Positions 8,841-17,611 of a DNA stretch of 64,000 bases are shown here, one piece after another. The notes under the pieces were generated by a model. The model had not been told where the DNA came from. It made no database searches and worked only from the letters and a program-made list of their open reading frames with translations. This DNA comes from Caballeronia glathei. GTDB taxonomy: Bacteria > Pseudomonadota > Gammaproteobacteria > Burkholderiales > Burkholderiaceae. Location of the stretch: assembly GCF_000698595.1 (NCBI RefSeq), contig NZ_JFHC01000003.1, positions 186,001 through 250,000 of the forward strand, in the 5' to 3' direction. Each line of letters begins with the position of its first letter. The stretch's first letter is position 1. The translations under genes and the position numbers were made by a program.

Positions 8841-10883
8841 ATGCTCGACGGAGTGCGGATTCTGGCGTGCGGCACGCGCGGCGCCGTGAACATGTGCGCG
8901 GCGCTGCTTGAGCGCGCGGGCGCGCGGGTGGCGACGGCCGATGACAGCGGCGGGATCCCGCCGTTTCACGCATACGATGCCGTGATCGCATCGTCCGACA
9001 CCGCGCCGCGCGCCTTGGCCGACGCTCTCGCGCACGTGAAGGCGACGGCCGGCACCATCGTCTGCGACATCACGGCGACAGGGCCGAACGCCTCGCGCGT
9101 GGGCGTCGCCTACTCGGATGCGCAGATCCAGGCGATGACGGGCCTCATGGACACGACCGGTTTCGCCGACGGTCCGCCGGTGAAGATCGGCGTGCCGTTC
9201 GCGGAAATCTCGGCGGGCATGTACGCGGCGTCGGCCCTGGTCGCGGCGCTCGGCGTGCGGCGCACGCGCGGGCTCGTCCAGGCGGTCGACGTGACGCTTT
9301 TCGGCTGCGCCGCGGGCGCGCTGACCACATTCCTGCCGAAGGCCTTCGCGCAGCGCGACGGGGCGAGGCCGGCGGGCGCCGGGCGTGTCGGCAACCGGCA
9401 TCCTGCCTGCGCGCCGTGGAACGCGTATCCGACGCGCGACGGCTGGGTGCTGATCTGCACGAGCACCGAGGAGCAGTGGCGCAAGCTGCGCGATGCGATC
9501 GGCGGCGACGCGCTGCTCGACCCGCGCTTCGACTCGCTGGCGAGCCGGCTGCAACACGTCGACGAACTCGACGCGCACATCGCCGCGTGGTCCGGCAGCC
9601 TGTCCACGGCGGCGTGTTCCGCGACGTGCGAGCGGGGCGGCATCGCTGCGGGGCCCATCGTGTCGCTTCGCGGCTTGGCCGACGAGCCGAACTTCCGGCT
9701 GCGCCACGCGGGCACGGCCAGGGCGCTGGAAGATGCGCCGCCTGCGCCCGGCACGTACCGGACGATGGCGCCGTTTCGCGTGTTTCCGCTCGCATCGGGC
9801 GTGGAAGCGCCAAAGCGCGCAGCGCCATCCGGGGCCGTCGAACCGGGCGCGGGTCCGCTTGCGGGCATGCGCGTGATCGAGATCGGCCAGTACACGACGG
9901 CGCCGCTTGCGGGCAAGCATCTCGCGGCGCTCGGCGCCGAAGTGATCAAGATCGAGCCGCCGGGCGGCGAGGTCGCGCGCACGTGGACGCCGGGCCAGGG
10001 CGGACTGAGCTATTTCTTTGCGCTGAACAATACGGACAAGCGCACGATCGCCCTCGACCTGAAGCGTCCCGCCGACCGCGCCCGCTTCGAGGAACTGGTG
10101 CGCACGGCCGATGTGCTCGTCGAGAACCTGCGTCCCGGCGCGCTCGGCAAGCTCGGCTTCGACCGCGCCGCGCTCGCCGCGCTCAATCCGCATCTCGCGT
10201 ACTGTTCGATCTCGGGCTTCGGGCTGGATTCGGCGTACCCGTCGCGGCCCGCGTTCGACACCGTCATCCAGGCGATGGGCGGTCTCATGGACCTGACGCG
10301 CAGCGGCGATGCGCCGGTGAAGATAGGCGCATCGGCGGCCGACATCCTCGGCGGCCAGGCCGCGCTGTTCGCGATCCTCGTTTCGCTGACGGGCGCGCTG
10401 ACTGGCGTGCACGAACGCCGCGCGGGCGTCTTCATCGAGATCTCGATGCAGGACGTCGCCGCGTGGTGCGCGCTCTATGCGGCGGGCAACCCGCCGGCGC
10501 CGGGCGCCGTGATCGCCTGCGCGGACGGCCACGTGTGGCTGGAAGATCCGCGAGCGGCGCCCGGCGAGACACGCCAGCTCGCGCGGCGCGCACGATGCGC
10601 GCTCAGCACGCGTGCGCGTGCGGTCGAATCGCTCGGGCGGCTGGGCGTTCGCGCGGTGGCGGTGGCACGTGTCGACGAACTGATGGAAGATGCTGACTTC
10701 GTGACTGACATTCTGAGCGTCGGGCGTGGCGCGGACGGCGCGTTCTGGCCGGTGCTCAAGGTGCCGTATCGCCTCGCGCGCACGCCGGCCGTCGTGCGCA
10801 CCGTGCCGGGAAAACCGTCGCATGGGGAGGCAGGCGACCCGGCGCCTTCCTTTCGTGCGGCCGCGCGGGATGTCGTCGATTGA
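8841..10883 (+). CDS. Fused double CaiB/BaiF-type (class III) CoA-transferase
   Basis: 680 residues, about twice a single class III CoA-transferase domain. The N-terminal half (1 to about 330) is a degenerate copy; the C-terminal half (about 345-680) is better preserved, with GMRVIEIGQYTTAPLAGKHL, KIEPPGGEVAR and ENLRPGALGKLG. The Asp that forms the acyl-anhydride in formyl-CoA transferase is matched by D538 in SMQDVAAW; the same place in the first half (DVTLFGCAAG) has glycine at 155. Only one half therefore looks catalytic. The end of the second half is also short of some family motifs. The ATG at 8841 follows GGAG; an ATG at 8820 lacks one. It probably loads CoA onto the acid that the upstream operon degrades (inference). 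Confidence 0.85.
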   Translation: MLDGVRILACGTRGAVNMCAALLERAGARVATADDSGGIPPFHAYDAVIASSDTAPRALADALAHVKATAGTIVCDITATGPNASRVGVAYSDAQIQAMTGLMDTTGFADGPPVKIGVPFAEISAGMYAASALVAALGVRRTRGLVQAVDVTLFGCAAGALTTFLPKAFAQRDGARPAGAGRVGNRHPACAPWNAYPTRDGWVLICTSTEEQWRKLRDAIGGDALLDPRFDSLASRLQHVDELDAHIAAWSGSLSTAACSATCERGGIAAGPIVSLRGLADEPNFRLRHAGTARALEDAPPAPGTYRTMAPFRVFPLASGVEAPKRAAPSGAVEPGAGPLAGMRVIEIGQYTTAPLAGKHLAALGAEVIKIEPPGGEVARTWTPGQGGLSYFFALNNTDKRTIALDLKRPADRARFEELVRTADVLVENLRPGALGKLGFDRAALAALNPHLAYCSISGFGLDSAYPSRPAFDTVIQAMGGLMDLTRSGDAPVKIGASAADILGGQAALFAILVSLTGALTGVHERRAGVFIEISMQDVAAWCALYAAGNPPAPGAVIACADGHVWLEDPRAAPGETRQLARRARCALSTRARAVESLGRLGVRAVAVARVDELMEDADFVTDILSVGRGADGAFWPVLKVPYRLARTPAVVRTVPGKPSHGEAGDPAPSFRAAARDVVD

Positions 10884-10914
10884 CCGGACGCTCGCAACAA
10901 CAACTGGAGCCGCA

Positions 10915-11304
10915 GTGGCAAAACTCGAACTGGACAACCCGTTTCTCGAAGCGCTCGGCGCGACGCTCACGGAATGGCGCGCGGGCTACGCCGAATTCAC
11001 CATGCCGATTCAACCCGGCCACCTGAACCGGCAGCGCGTGCTGCAGGGCGGCGCGATCGCGACGCTGCTCGACGCCGCATGCGGCTATGCGGGTGTCTCC
11101 ACGACGGCCGACACGCCGGTCCACGGCTTCACGCTGTCGCTGACGGTGAACTATCTCGACCGCGGGCTCGGCGAAAAGGTCGTCGCGAAGGGCTTTCTCG
11201 AACGGCAAGGGCGTTCGATCTTTTTCTCGCGCGGTGAGGCGTGGGTCGATGGCACGCTCCTCATTGCGAGCGCGCAGGGCACGTTCAAGTACGCGCGCGG
11301 CTAG
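10915..11304 (+). CDS. Hotdog-fold thioesterase, PaaI-like
   Basis: A 129-residue PaaI/YbgC-type hotdog protein likely to hydrolyse an acyl-CoA. The central-helix motif is VLQGGAIATLLDAACGYAG: the catalytic Asp is kept, but the family His of HGG is Gln here. The GTG at 10915 is preferred because TGGAGC lies just upstream; an ATG at 10870 would overlap the CoA-transferase end. It lies 31 bp after the CoA-transferase, so the two are probably co-transcribed. It may recover CoA from dead-end thioesters. Confidence 0.82.
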   Translation: MAKLELDNPFLEALGATLTEWRAGYAEFTMPIQPGHLNRQRVLQGGAIATLLDAACGYAGVSTTADTPVHGFTLSLTVNYLDRGLGEKVVAKGFLERQGRSIFFSRGEAWVDGTLLIASAQGTFKYARG

Positions 11305-11351
11305 CGGGCGGGACTCGCGTCAATGAAGCGGCGAGGCCGTCGATGCGCCGC

Positions 11352-12224
11352 TCAGCGCAGTTCCAGCCACAGCGGCTGATGATCCGAACTGCGGCTCGCC
11401 GCATCCACCTCGCAGCCGGCGATGCGTGCCTTCAGGTCGTCGGTGACGAAGATGAAATCGCAGGCGAACGCGCCGTCGGGCCACTGCTCGCGATCGTACA
11501 GGCCGACGGTCGCGGCGCGCCGCTCGTCCGGATGCGCGCAGTTCCAGGCGTCGACGAAGGAAGGGGCATCGTCGACGAGCGCGATCATCGAGCGATACGC
11601 GGCGCTTTCGTACGCGCTGTTGAAATCGCCGCACACGATCGCGCTCATCGGGCGGCCGGTGTCCGCGAACGGGCTGTCGGTCTTTTCCGCTTTCGCCGGC
11701 CGCCGGGCGTGATCGCATGCCTCGTGATGCAGCTCGCGCAATTGCGCCACCTGCGCGAGCCGCTGCGCTTCCGAATAGAACTCGAGATGCGTGCTGATGA
11801 CGCGCAACGGCCCGACATCCGTTTCGATCACCGCTTCGAGCGCGACGCGCAGCATCGACGGCTTCACGGGGTCCGCGGGCCACGGCAGCGAATGACGCAG
11901 CACCTGCCGCACTGGCAGGCGAGTCACGATCGCATTGCCGAACTGGCGGCGCGCGAGGCCCGCGCCGGCCGGCGGCAGATCGGAGCCAATGGCGTCGATG
12001 ACGGTGAAGCCCGGCAGCAGCGCGCCAAGTTCGGCGAACTGGTCGGCGGACGGACCGCCCGCCAGGCCGCCCGACTCCGGGCCTTCGTGAAAGCCGCGGG
12101 TGACTTCCTGCAGGCAGAGGATGTCGAAATCGTGCAGCGCGCGGGCTTCGCTCACGATGCGGCCGAGATCGACGCGGCCATCCACGCCGCGTCCCCACTG
12201 AATGTTCCAGTCGACGAGTCGCAT
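11352..12224 (-). CDS. Endonuclease/exonuclease/phosphatase (EEP) family hydrolase
   Basis: A 290-residue EEP-superfamily metal-dependent phosphodiesterase. The motifs are complete: WNIQWGRG, a metal-binding Glu in LQEV, HLEFYS, the GDFNSAY motif with Asp and Asn, DFIFV, and the terminal SSDHQPLW with the Asp-His pair. The start at 12224 is set by AAGGAG 7 bp upstream; the frame continues further up but without a signal. Family members act on DNA, RNA, phosphoinositides or sphingomyelin, so the substrate is open. No signal peptide is seen, which suggests a cytoplasmic site. It is divergent from the binding-protein gene at 12427. Confidence 0.87.
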   Translation of the reverse strand: MRLVDWNIQWGRGVDGRVDLGRIVSEARALHDFDILCLQEVTRGFHEGPESGGLAGGPSADQFAELGALLPGFTVIDAIGSDLPPAGAGLARRQFGNAIVTRLPVRQVLRHSLPWPADPVKPSMLRVALEAVIETDVGPLRVISTHLEFYSEAQRLAQVAQLRELHHEACDHARRPAKAEKTDSPFADTGRPMSAIVCGDFNSAYESAAYRSMIALVDDAPSFVDAWNCAHPDERRAATVGLYDREQWPDGAFACDFIFVTDDLKARIAGCEVDAASRSSDHQPLWLELR

Positions 12225-12426
12225 GACGTTCTCCTTGCGAACCTGATGCCAGTCTAACGCCGCGGCCTGCGGTTCGTTGCGCGTGCTTTCCGGCTCAAAT
12301 CGCGGAACGCGACAAGCAAAGCTGAAATACTTGGTTCGCCCGTGCGCGGGTTCTTCATAGAATCTGATGCCGCATCGCATCCTGCTGCATGCGCGATGCG
12401 ACTCATCGAACCTGCCGGACTCTCTC

Positions 12427-13470
12427 ATGCCTCGTAACACATTCGACCTTGAACACGCTCACGAACACCCGGCGAACCGCAGCCGCCGCACGCTGCTGAA
12501 AGGCACGGCGGCCGCCGCTGCGGCGCTCGCGGGAGCGCGCGGCGCGTCGCTGCTGGGCGGTGCGGGGGCGCTCTTCACGGCGGCCGGCGCGCTCGCGCAG
12601 GACGACGCGAAGACGCTGCGCATCGGCTATCAGAAGTACGGCAATTTCGTCGTATTGAAGGCGCGCGGCACGCTCGAAAAGCGCCTCGCGCAGCAGGGCG
12701 TCAGCGTGAAGTGGCTTGAGTTTCCCGCCGGTCCACAGCTGCTCGAAGGGCTGAATGCGGGCGCGATCGACGCTGGCAGCGTCGGCGAGACGCCGCCGAT
12801 TTTCGCGCAGGCGGGCGGCGTCGATTTCGTCTACATCGGCAACGAGCCGCCCGCGCCGCAGGGCGAGGCGATCGTGGTGCCGCACGATTCGCCGATCCGC
12901 TCCGTTGCGGACCTGCGCGGCAAGAAGGTGGCGCTGAACAAGGGATCGAACGTGCATTTCCTGCTCGTGAAGGCGCTGCAAAAGGCGAAGCTCGCATACT
13001 CCGACATTCACCCCGTCTACCTCGCACCCGCCGACGCGCGCGCGGCGTTCGTGCAGGGCAGCGTGGACGCGTGGGTGATCTGGGACCCGTATCTCGCCGC
13101 GATCGAGCGGCAGGCCAATGCGCGCGTGATCGCGAACGGCGAGGGGCTCGTGCGCAACACGCAGTATTACCTCGCGACGCGCACGTTCGCTTCGAGCAGG
13201 CCGCAGATCGTGCACGCGCTGCTGGAAGAGCTGGACGCCGTCGACAAATGGGGCCGCGACAACATTCCCGAGGTCTCGCGCCAGTTGTCGCCGCTCGTCG
13301 GACTCGACGCGGCCACGCTCGAAGTCGCGCTGAAGCGCACGGCGTACGGCGTGCAGCCGATCACCGCCGAGACGCTCGCCTACCAGCAGCAGATCGCGGA
13401 TACATTCAACGAACTGAAGCTGATTCCGAAGAAACTCACGGTGACGGACGCACGCTGGAACGCGGCGTAA
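12427..13470 (+). CDS. Orphan SsuA-like ABC substrate-binding protein
   Basis: A 347-residue periplasmic binding protein of the aliphatic sulfonate/taurine/nitrate class. A twin-arginine-like signal (RSRRTLLKG, then an Ala-rich core ending near ALAQ, residue 58) is followed by LRIGYQKYGNFVVLKARG and DAGSVGETPPIFAQAGG, typical of SsuA. The anion site is suggested by the VIWDPYLAAIE region. No permease or ATPase gene lies beside it, so it must use a partner encoded elsewhere or act alone. Sulfonate binding is inferred from family. Confidence 0.85.
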   Translation: MPRNTFDLEHAHEHPANRSRRTLLKGTAAAAAALAGARGASLLGGAGALFTAAGALAQDDAKTLRIGYQKYGNFVVLKARGTLEKRLAQQGVSVKWLEFPAGPQLLEGLNAGAIDAGSVGETPPIFAQAGGVDFVYIGNEPPAPQGEAIVVPHDSPIRSVADLRGKKVALNKGSNVHFLLVKALQKAKLAYSDIHPVYLAPADARAAFVQGSVDAWVIWDPYLAAIERQANARVIANGEGLVRNTQYYLATRTFASSRPQIVHALLEELDAVDKWGRDNIPEVSRQLSPLVGLDAATLEVALKRTAYGVQPITAETLAYQQQIADTFNELKLIPKKLTVTDARWNAA

Positions 13471-13729
13471 TTTTCACTTTCCCTTCCATAAACCGACAGA
13501 CTGCCTTCGACCCGGCACGCCGGTTGCTCATAGCACGGCACGGTCGTGCCGGCTTACGGTTGCGCATCGCCACGCAGCCGCGCTTGTAATCAACGCCTGC
13601 AGAACGCCCGGTCGCGGCGCCTGCGCAGCAATCCGGACGACGTGCCGTCATGACGCAGCGCCCAGGCGTTGCGCCCGTGCGACAGGCCAAGGCGGCCGAC
13701 GGCGGCGCAACCCGTGCCGGAGCGCCCAA
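13471..13729. other. Intergenic region before the DUF3182 gene
   Basis: No gene is seen. A short hairpin (CGGCAC/GTGCCG, 13536-13551) lies within it but has no T-run. Confidence 0.4.
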
Positions 13730-14854
13730 ATGGATGCGTCATCTTCACAAGCAGGGTCGGTCGTGCTCGTCTATCTGCAGGGACGCAAGGCGGCCGGCGG
13801 AAGCCACGAGGTCGCGACGCACTGCGAGCTTGCACGGCAGATCGCCGAACTCAGGGATGCGCGGCTCGCGGGCGAATTCGATCCGTCGTCCGCGTATCCG
13901 CCCGGCCGCTACCTGATCCCCGACGACACGCTCACCACCGGCGACGCCCGGCAACTCGGCATTCGTGACGAGTGCGACCTCTTCGGCGGCGTCGTGCCGT
14001 TTGCCTTCGTGGCGACCAAAGTCATCGTGCACGGCCTGCCGGGCGGCACCCGCCAGGCGCCGCCCGGCTGGTCGCATGCCCTTGGCGAGCAGGTGCGCGA
14101 CATCGTGCTGCCCGGCTACTCCGCCTTCACGCGCGACGACGCGCTCGCCGCCGCCTCCGCGCTCCTCGGCAATGGCCCGGTGCGCGTGAAGCGGCCATAC
14201 GGCATCGGCGGCGCGGGGCAGTCGGTCGTGAAGCACATTGCGCAACTCGAAGCGGAACTGGCCGGTATCGGCGACGATGCGCTGAACGCCGAGGGCATCG
14301 TGATCGAGCACGACCTTTCCCGGATCGAGACGCTGAGCGTGGGGCGCGTGCGCGTCGGCGATCTCGAAGCCTGCTATTACGGCACGCAGCGGCTCACCAC
14401 CAACAATCACGGCCACAAGGTGTATGGCGGCTCGGACCTGATCGTCGTGCGCGGCACGTTCGACGATCTCGAACGGATCGACATGCCGGACGCCGCCCGC
14501 ACGGCGATCGCGCAGGCGCGCCGCTTCGATGCCGCGGTTGCGGCCGCTTACCCCGGTTTCTTCGCCTCGCGGCGCAACTACGACATCGCACGCGGCATCG
14601 ATGCGAACGGCCGGGCGCATGCGGGCGTGCTGGAACAGTCGTGGCGCATCGGCGGCGCGAGCGGCGCGGAAATTGCGGCGCTGAAGATTTTCAAGGCGTG
14701 CCCCGGCGATCGGGTCGTGCACGCGTCGACCTGGGAAACCTACGGCCCCGATCCGGTCGTGCCCGCCGGCGCGTGCGTCTGCTATCACGGCGTCGATGCA
14801 CGCGCAGGCGAACTCACCAAGTACTACAGGGTGCAGGCTCATGGCGGACAATAG
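13730..14854 (+). CDS. DUF3182 family protein, ATP-grasp-like
   Basis: A 374-residue protein that I assign to the uncharacterised DUF3182 family. The middle part (about residues 140-230) looks like an ATP-grasp nucleotide-binding region: VRVKRPYGIGGAGQSVV resembles the lysine and glycine-rich loop, and EGIVIEHDLS resembles the acidic-hydrophobic strand after it. Downstream are a YGGSDLIVVRG block and RRNYDIARGID. ATP-grasp enzymes join a carboxylate to an amine or thiol through an acyl-phosphate, so a ligase role is plausible but not shown. GGAG lies 8 bp before the ATG. The last 14 bases overlap the following hydrolase, which suggests translational coupling. Confidence 0.8.
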   Translation: MDASSSQAGSVVLVYLQGRKAAGGSHEVATHCELARQIAELRDARLAGEFDPSSAYPPGRYLIPDDTLTTGDARQLGIRDECDLFGGVVPFAFVATKVIVHGLPGGTRQAPPGWSHALGEQVRDIVLPGYSAFTRDDALAAASALLGNGPVRVKRPYGIGGAGQSVVKHIAQLEAELAGIGDDALNAEGIVIEHDLSRIETLSVGRVRVGDLEACYYGTQRLTTNNHGHKVYGGSDLIVVRGTFDDLERIDMPDAARTAIAQARRFDAAVAAAYPGFFASRRNYDIARGIDANGRAHAGVLEQSWRIGGASGAEIAALKIFKACPGDRVVHASTWETYGPDPVVPAGACVCYHGVDARAGELTKYYRVQAHGGQ

Positions 14855-15617
14855 ATGCGTCGTGGAAATTCCGGTCGGGCACGGCTACATCGAAGGAACG
14901 ATCGTCGCGCCGCAGACCACCATACCGGGGGTGCTGTTCGTTCACGGCTGGGGCGGCAGCCAGGAGCAGTACATCGAGCGCGCGCGGCAGGCCGCGGCGC
15001 TCGGTTGCGTCTGCCTGACGTTCGATCTGACGGGCCACGCGAGGACGAAGAGCGAACTGGAAACCGTGACGCGCGAAACGAACCTGAGCGACCTGCTCGC
15101 CGCCTACGACACGCTCGCGCAGCATCCGCTGATCGACCGCCATTCGATCGCGGTCGTGGGCAGCAGTTACGGCGGCTATCTCGCGTCGATTCTCACGACG
15201 CTGCGCCCGGTCAGATGGCTCGCGATGCGCGTGCCGGCGCTCTATCTCGACGAAGGCTGGGAGATGGCCAAGCGCGAGCTGCACCGGCAGCACGATCTCG
15301 TGGCGTATCGGCAGCAGATCGTGCCTGCGAGCGAGAACCGCGCGCTGCGCGCGGCGGCGGACTTTCGCGGCGACGTGCTGCTCGTCGAGTCCGAGTGTGA
15401 CCAGATCGTGCCGCATACCGTGCTCGCGAGCTATCTGCAGGCCTTTCTGCAGGCGCATTCCCTCACTTACCGGATCATCGACGGCGCCGACCATGGCCTC
15501 TCGGACGAAGCGAGCCAGCGCGCGTATACGGCGCTGCTCGTCGGCTGGCTGGGCGAGATGATCGCCGGATACCGGACGGGCAGCGGCGGCGCGGCGCTCG
15601 CGCAAGGCGCGCGCTAG
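14841..15617 (+). CDS. Alpha/beta-hydrolase overlapping the DUF3182 gene
   Basis: A 258-residue serine hydrolase. The oxyanion region is VLFVHGWGGSQEQY, the nucleophile is S109 in GSSYGG, an acidic residue sits in LLVESECDQIVPH, and the catalytic His is in GADHGL. This is the dienelactone-hydrolase/acylpeptidase-like arrangement. It starts inside the 3-prime end of the DUF3182 gene (14-bp overlap), so the two proteins are made together and probably act on the same compound. The substrate is unknown. Confidence 0.85.
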   Translation: MADNRCVVEIPVGHGYIEGTIVAPQTTIPGVLFVHGWGGSQEQYIERARQAAALGCVCLTFDLTGHARTKSELETVTRETNLSDLLAAYDTLAQHPLIDRHSIAVVGSSYGGYLASILTTLRPVRWLAMRVPALYLDEGWEMAKRELHRQHDLVAYRQQIVPASENRALRAAADFRGDVLLVESECDQIVPHTVLASYLQAFLQAHSLTYRIIDGADHGLSDEASQRAYTALLVGWLGEMIAGYRTGSGGAALAQGAR

Positions 15618-15786
15618 CGCGCGTGTCGCATGGCACGTTCTGCCCGGCTTCCGGATGCCCGCCCGAGCGCCCGCCCGATATGGACTTCGGGCCCCGGATG
15701 CGCAACACTGCCTGTCTGAATCGACGCGGCACGGCGACAGCGATCCGCCGTGCCCGCAACGAAGCCCGCCACAAGAGGAACAGCAC

Positions 15787-16170
15787 ATGAGCATCAGTGT
15801 CGTCAGACTCGGCACGCCGCGAGCGGATGACGAGGGGCTGCGCATCGGCACGGTACGGCGTCCGCCGCGCGGCGTGCTGAAGGCGGAGTTCGCCACCCGC
15901 GACTACTACGATGTCTGGCTTCCCAACCTCGCGCCGAGCGTGGAGTTGATGGCGCAGGCCAAGGCCGCGACCCCGGCGCAGTGGGATGCGTTCGCGCGCA
16001 AGTTCCGCGCGGAGATGAATGAGCACGACGCGAGCCGCGTGCTCGACCTGCTGGCGGCATTGTCGAAGACGACGCACTTTTCCGTCGGCTGCTATTGCGA
16101 GGACGAAAACCGGTGCCACCGGGGCGTCCTTCGCCAGCTCCTGAACGAGCGCGGCGCCGACGTAAGGTGA
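15787..16170 (+). CDS. DUF488 family protein
   Basis: A 127-residue DUF488 protein. The family hallmark is the cysteine/acidic cluster VGCYCEDENRCHRGVL near the C-terminus, preceded by the DYYDVWLPNLAPS region. DUF488 members are small cytosolic proteins of unknown activity, some suspected to bind nucleotides or metals. The ATG is preceded by GAGGAA. It stands 169 bp after the hydrolase and converges on the flavoprotein gene ending at 16207. Confidence 0.85.
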   Translation: MSISVVRLGTPRADDEGLRIGTVRRPPRGVLKAEFATRDYYDVWLPNLAPSVELMAQAKAATPAQWDAFARKFRAEMNEHDASRVLDLLAALSKTTHFSVGCYCEDENRCHRGVLRQLLNERGADVR

Positions 16171-16206
16171 TGGACGCTCGCAACGCATGCCGTATCTCGA
16201 TGGCGC

Positions 16207-17601
16207 TCAGCCGAAAATGCCGGGGCCGGGCGTGAGGATGCCCGCCGGGTCGTAGCGCGACTTCGCTCGCGCGAGCGGTTCGTATGCGGCACCGAAGTGG
16301 CGCTGCCAGTCCTCTTGGGTGAGCGGCACTGCGCTGACCGGATAGAACCCGCCGCCGAGCGAGACCGCATCCTCGTAGAAGCGGCGGTTGCCGGCCACCG
16401 CTTGCGCGATTCGCGCGGGATCGGTGGTGCGCAGCACGTCGAAGAGGAAGAATACTTCGTCGCCGGGCGTGCGCGGCAGCGGCCGCGTCAGGCGGCTCTT
16501 GCGAAAGCCATAGATCAGGCACGGAAAATCCGGTACGTCGCTGAACGTCAACTCGCTCAGGACGCCGTCGATGTAACGCCTTGCGTGGCGCTCCGGCACG
16601 AACACGTCGATCCACGGATGCGGCAGATTCCAGTGCCCCGCCGCGCCGATCTCGATCTGTGTGGCCGTCACGCGGTCGCAGAAATCGAAATAGCCGGTCT
16701 CTCGCTTTTCCACGCCACCCGGCACGAAATCGAGTTCGTGGAGCAGGGCGGCATCGCCGCGTGTGCCCGCATCGTCGAAAGACACGCCTTGCAGGATGTA
16801 GTTGAAGCCGCCTGCCGGAAGCGCGGGCAGCAGGGCCTGGACATAGCCGAAGCGCGCATCGAAGAGCAAGGTCCGGAAGTCCGCGAGGAGCGCGCCGAGG
16901 TCGGGGTAGGCCATGTCGAAGACGCGCGCACGGGCGGGCGCCGGCATCAGCGCCACGCTCGCCCTCGCGATGATCGCGCACTGGCCCAGCCCGCCGAGCA
17001 CGGCTTCGAACAGGTCGCGGTGCTGCGACATCGAACAGGTGAGCACGTCGCCTTCGCCCGTTATCACCTCCAGTTCGCGAACATGATCGACCTGCATGCC
17101 GTGCCGGAATGTGGTGCCGTTCAGTCCACCGACCGACAGCGTTCCGCCCACCGACAGTGCCAGATAGTCCGTGAGCACCGGCGGAGTGAAACCTTGCGCG
17201 ACGGTCACGCGAAGCAGGTCGCGCCAGATCACGCCGGCATCGACGCTCGCGTGACCGGGCGTGATCGAATGAATCCGGTTGAGCGAGCGCATGTCGATCG
17301 CCACGCCGCCTGCCACCTGCGCGTGGCCGTGCATCGTATGCGCCTGTCCGCGCGCGCCGATCCTGATGCCGAGGGAGCGGCAAAAACGCACCATGCTCGC
17401 GATATCGCTTGCCGACGCCGGGTGCAGCACCGCCGAAGGCAACCCGCGCACGACCTGTCCCCAATCGGAGGACGCGGCTTCGCGGCTCGGCAGGTCCGCG
17501 CACAGGCGGCCTTCGAGCGCGGGCACGCGAACGCTGCCGGCATCGGGCGCTGCGAGCCAGCGCGCGCGGTAGGGGTCGTACCAGCCGGGTGCCGGGGTCA
17601 T
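16207..17601 (-). CDS. FAD-dependent oxidase of the cytokinin dehydrogenase (CKX) type
   Basis: A 464-residue VAO/PCMH-fold flavoprotein whose closest recognisable pattern is plant cytokinin oxidase/dehydrogenase. Shared blocks are TDYLALSVGGTLSVGG (D145 matches the catalytic Asp169 of maize CKX1), GTTFRHGMQ, EVITGEGDVLTCS and LFEAVLGGLGQ. In the C-terminal domain they are HPWIDVFVPERH and YDPAGILTPGPGIF. The His in GQAHTMHG (H88) corresponds to the histidine that carries FAD covalently in CKX, though the loop is two residues longer. No signal peptide is visible. CKX enzymes remove the N6 side chain of isoprenoid cytokinins; bacterial examples are few. The start at 17601 lies 10 bp after the small membrane-protein gene. 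Confidence 0.85.
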   Translation of the reverse strand: MTPAPGWYDPYRARWLAAPDAGSVRVPALEGRLCADLPSREAASSDWGQVVRGLPSAVLHPASASDIASMVRFCRSLGIRIGARGQAHTMHGHAQVAGGVAIDMRSLNRIHSITPGHASVDAGVIWRDLLRVTVAQGFTPPVLTDYLALSVGGTLSVGGLNGTTFRHGMQVDHVRELEVITGEGDVLTCSMSQHRDLFEAVLGGLGQCAIIARASVALMPAPARARVFDMAYPDLGALLADFRTLLFDARFGYVQALLPALPAGGFNYILQGVSFDDAGTRGDAALLHELDFVPGGVEKRETGYFDFCDRVTATQIEIGAAGHWNLPHPWIDVFVPERHARRYIDGVLSELTFSDVPDFPCLIYGFRKSRLTRPLPRTPGDEVFFLFDVLRTTDPARIAQAVAGNRRFYEDAVSLGGGFYPVSAVPLTQEDWQRHFGAAYEPLARAKSRYDPAGILTPGPGIFG

Positions 17602-17611
17602 CGCGTGGCCG

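Noticed and set aside
7812-10970. A 1052-codon open frame on the minus strand
   Set aside because: It is antisense to the LysR and CoA-transferase genes, is Arg/His/Ala-rich without any domain, and is a by-product of high GC.
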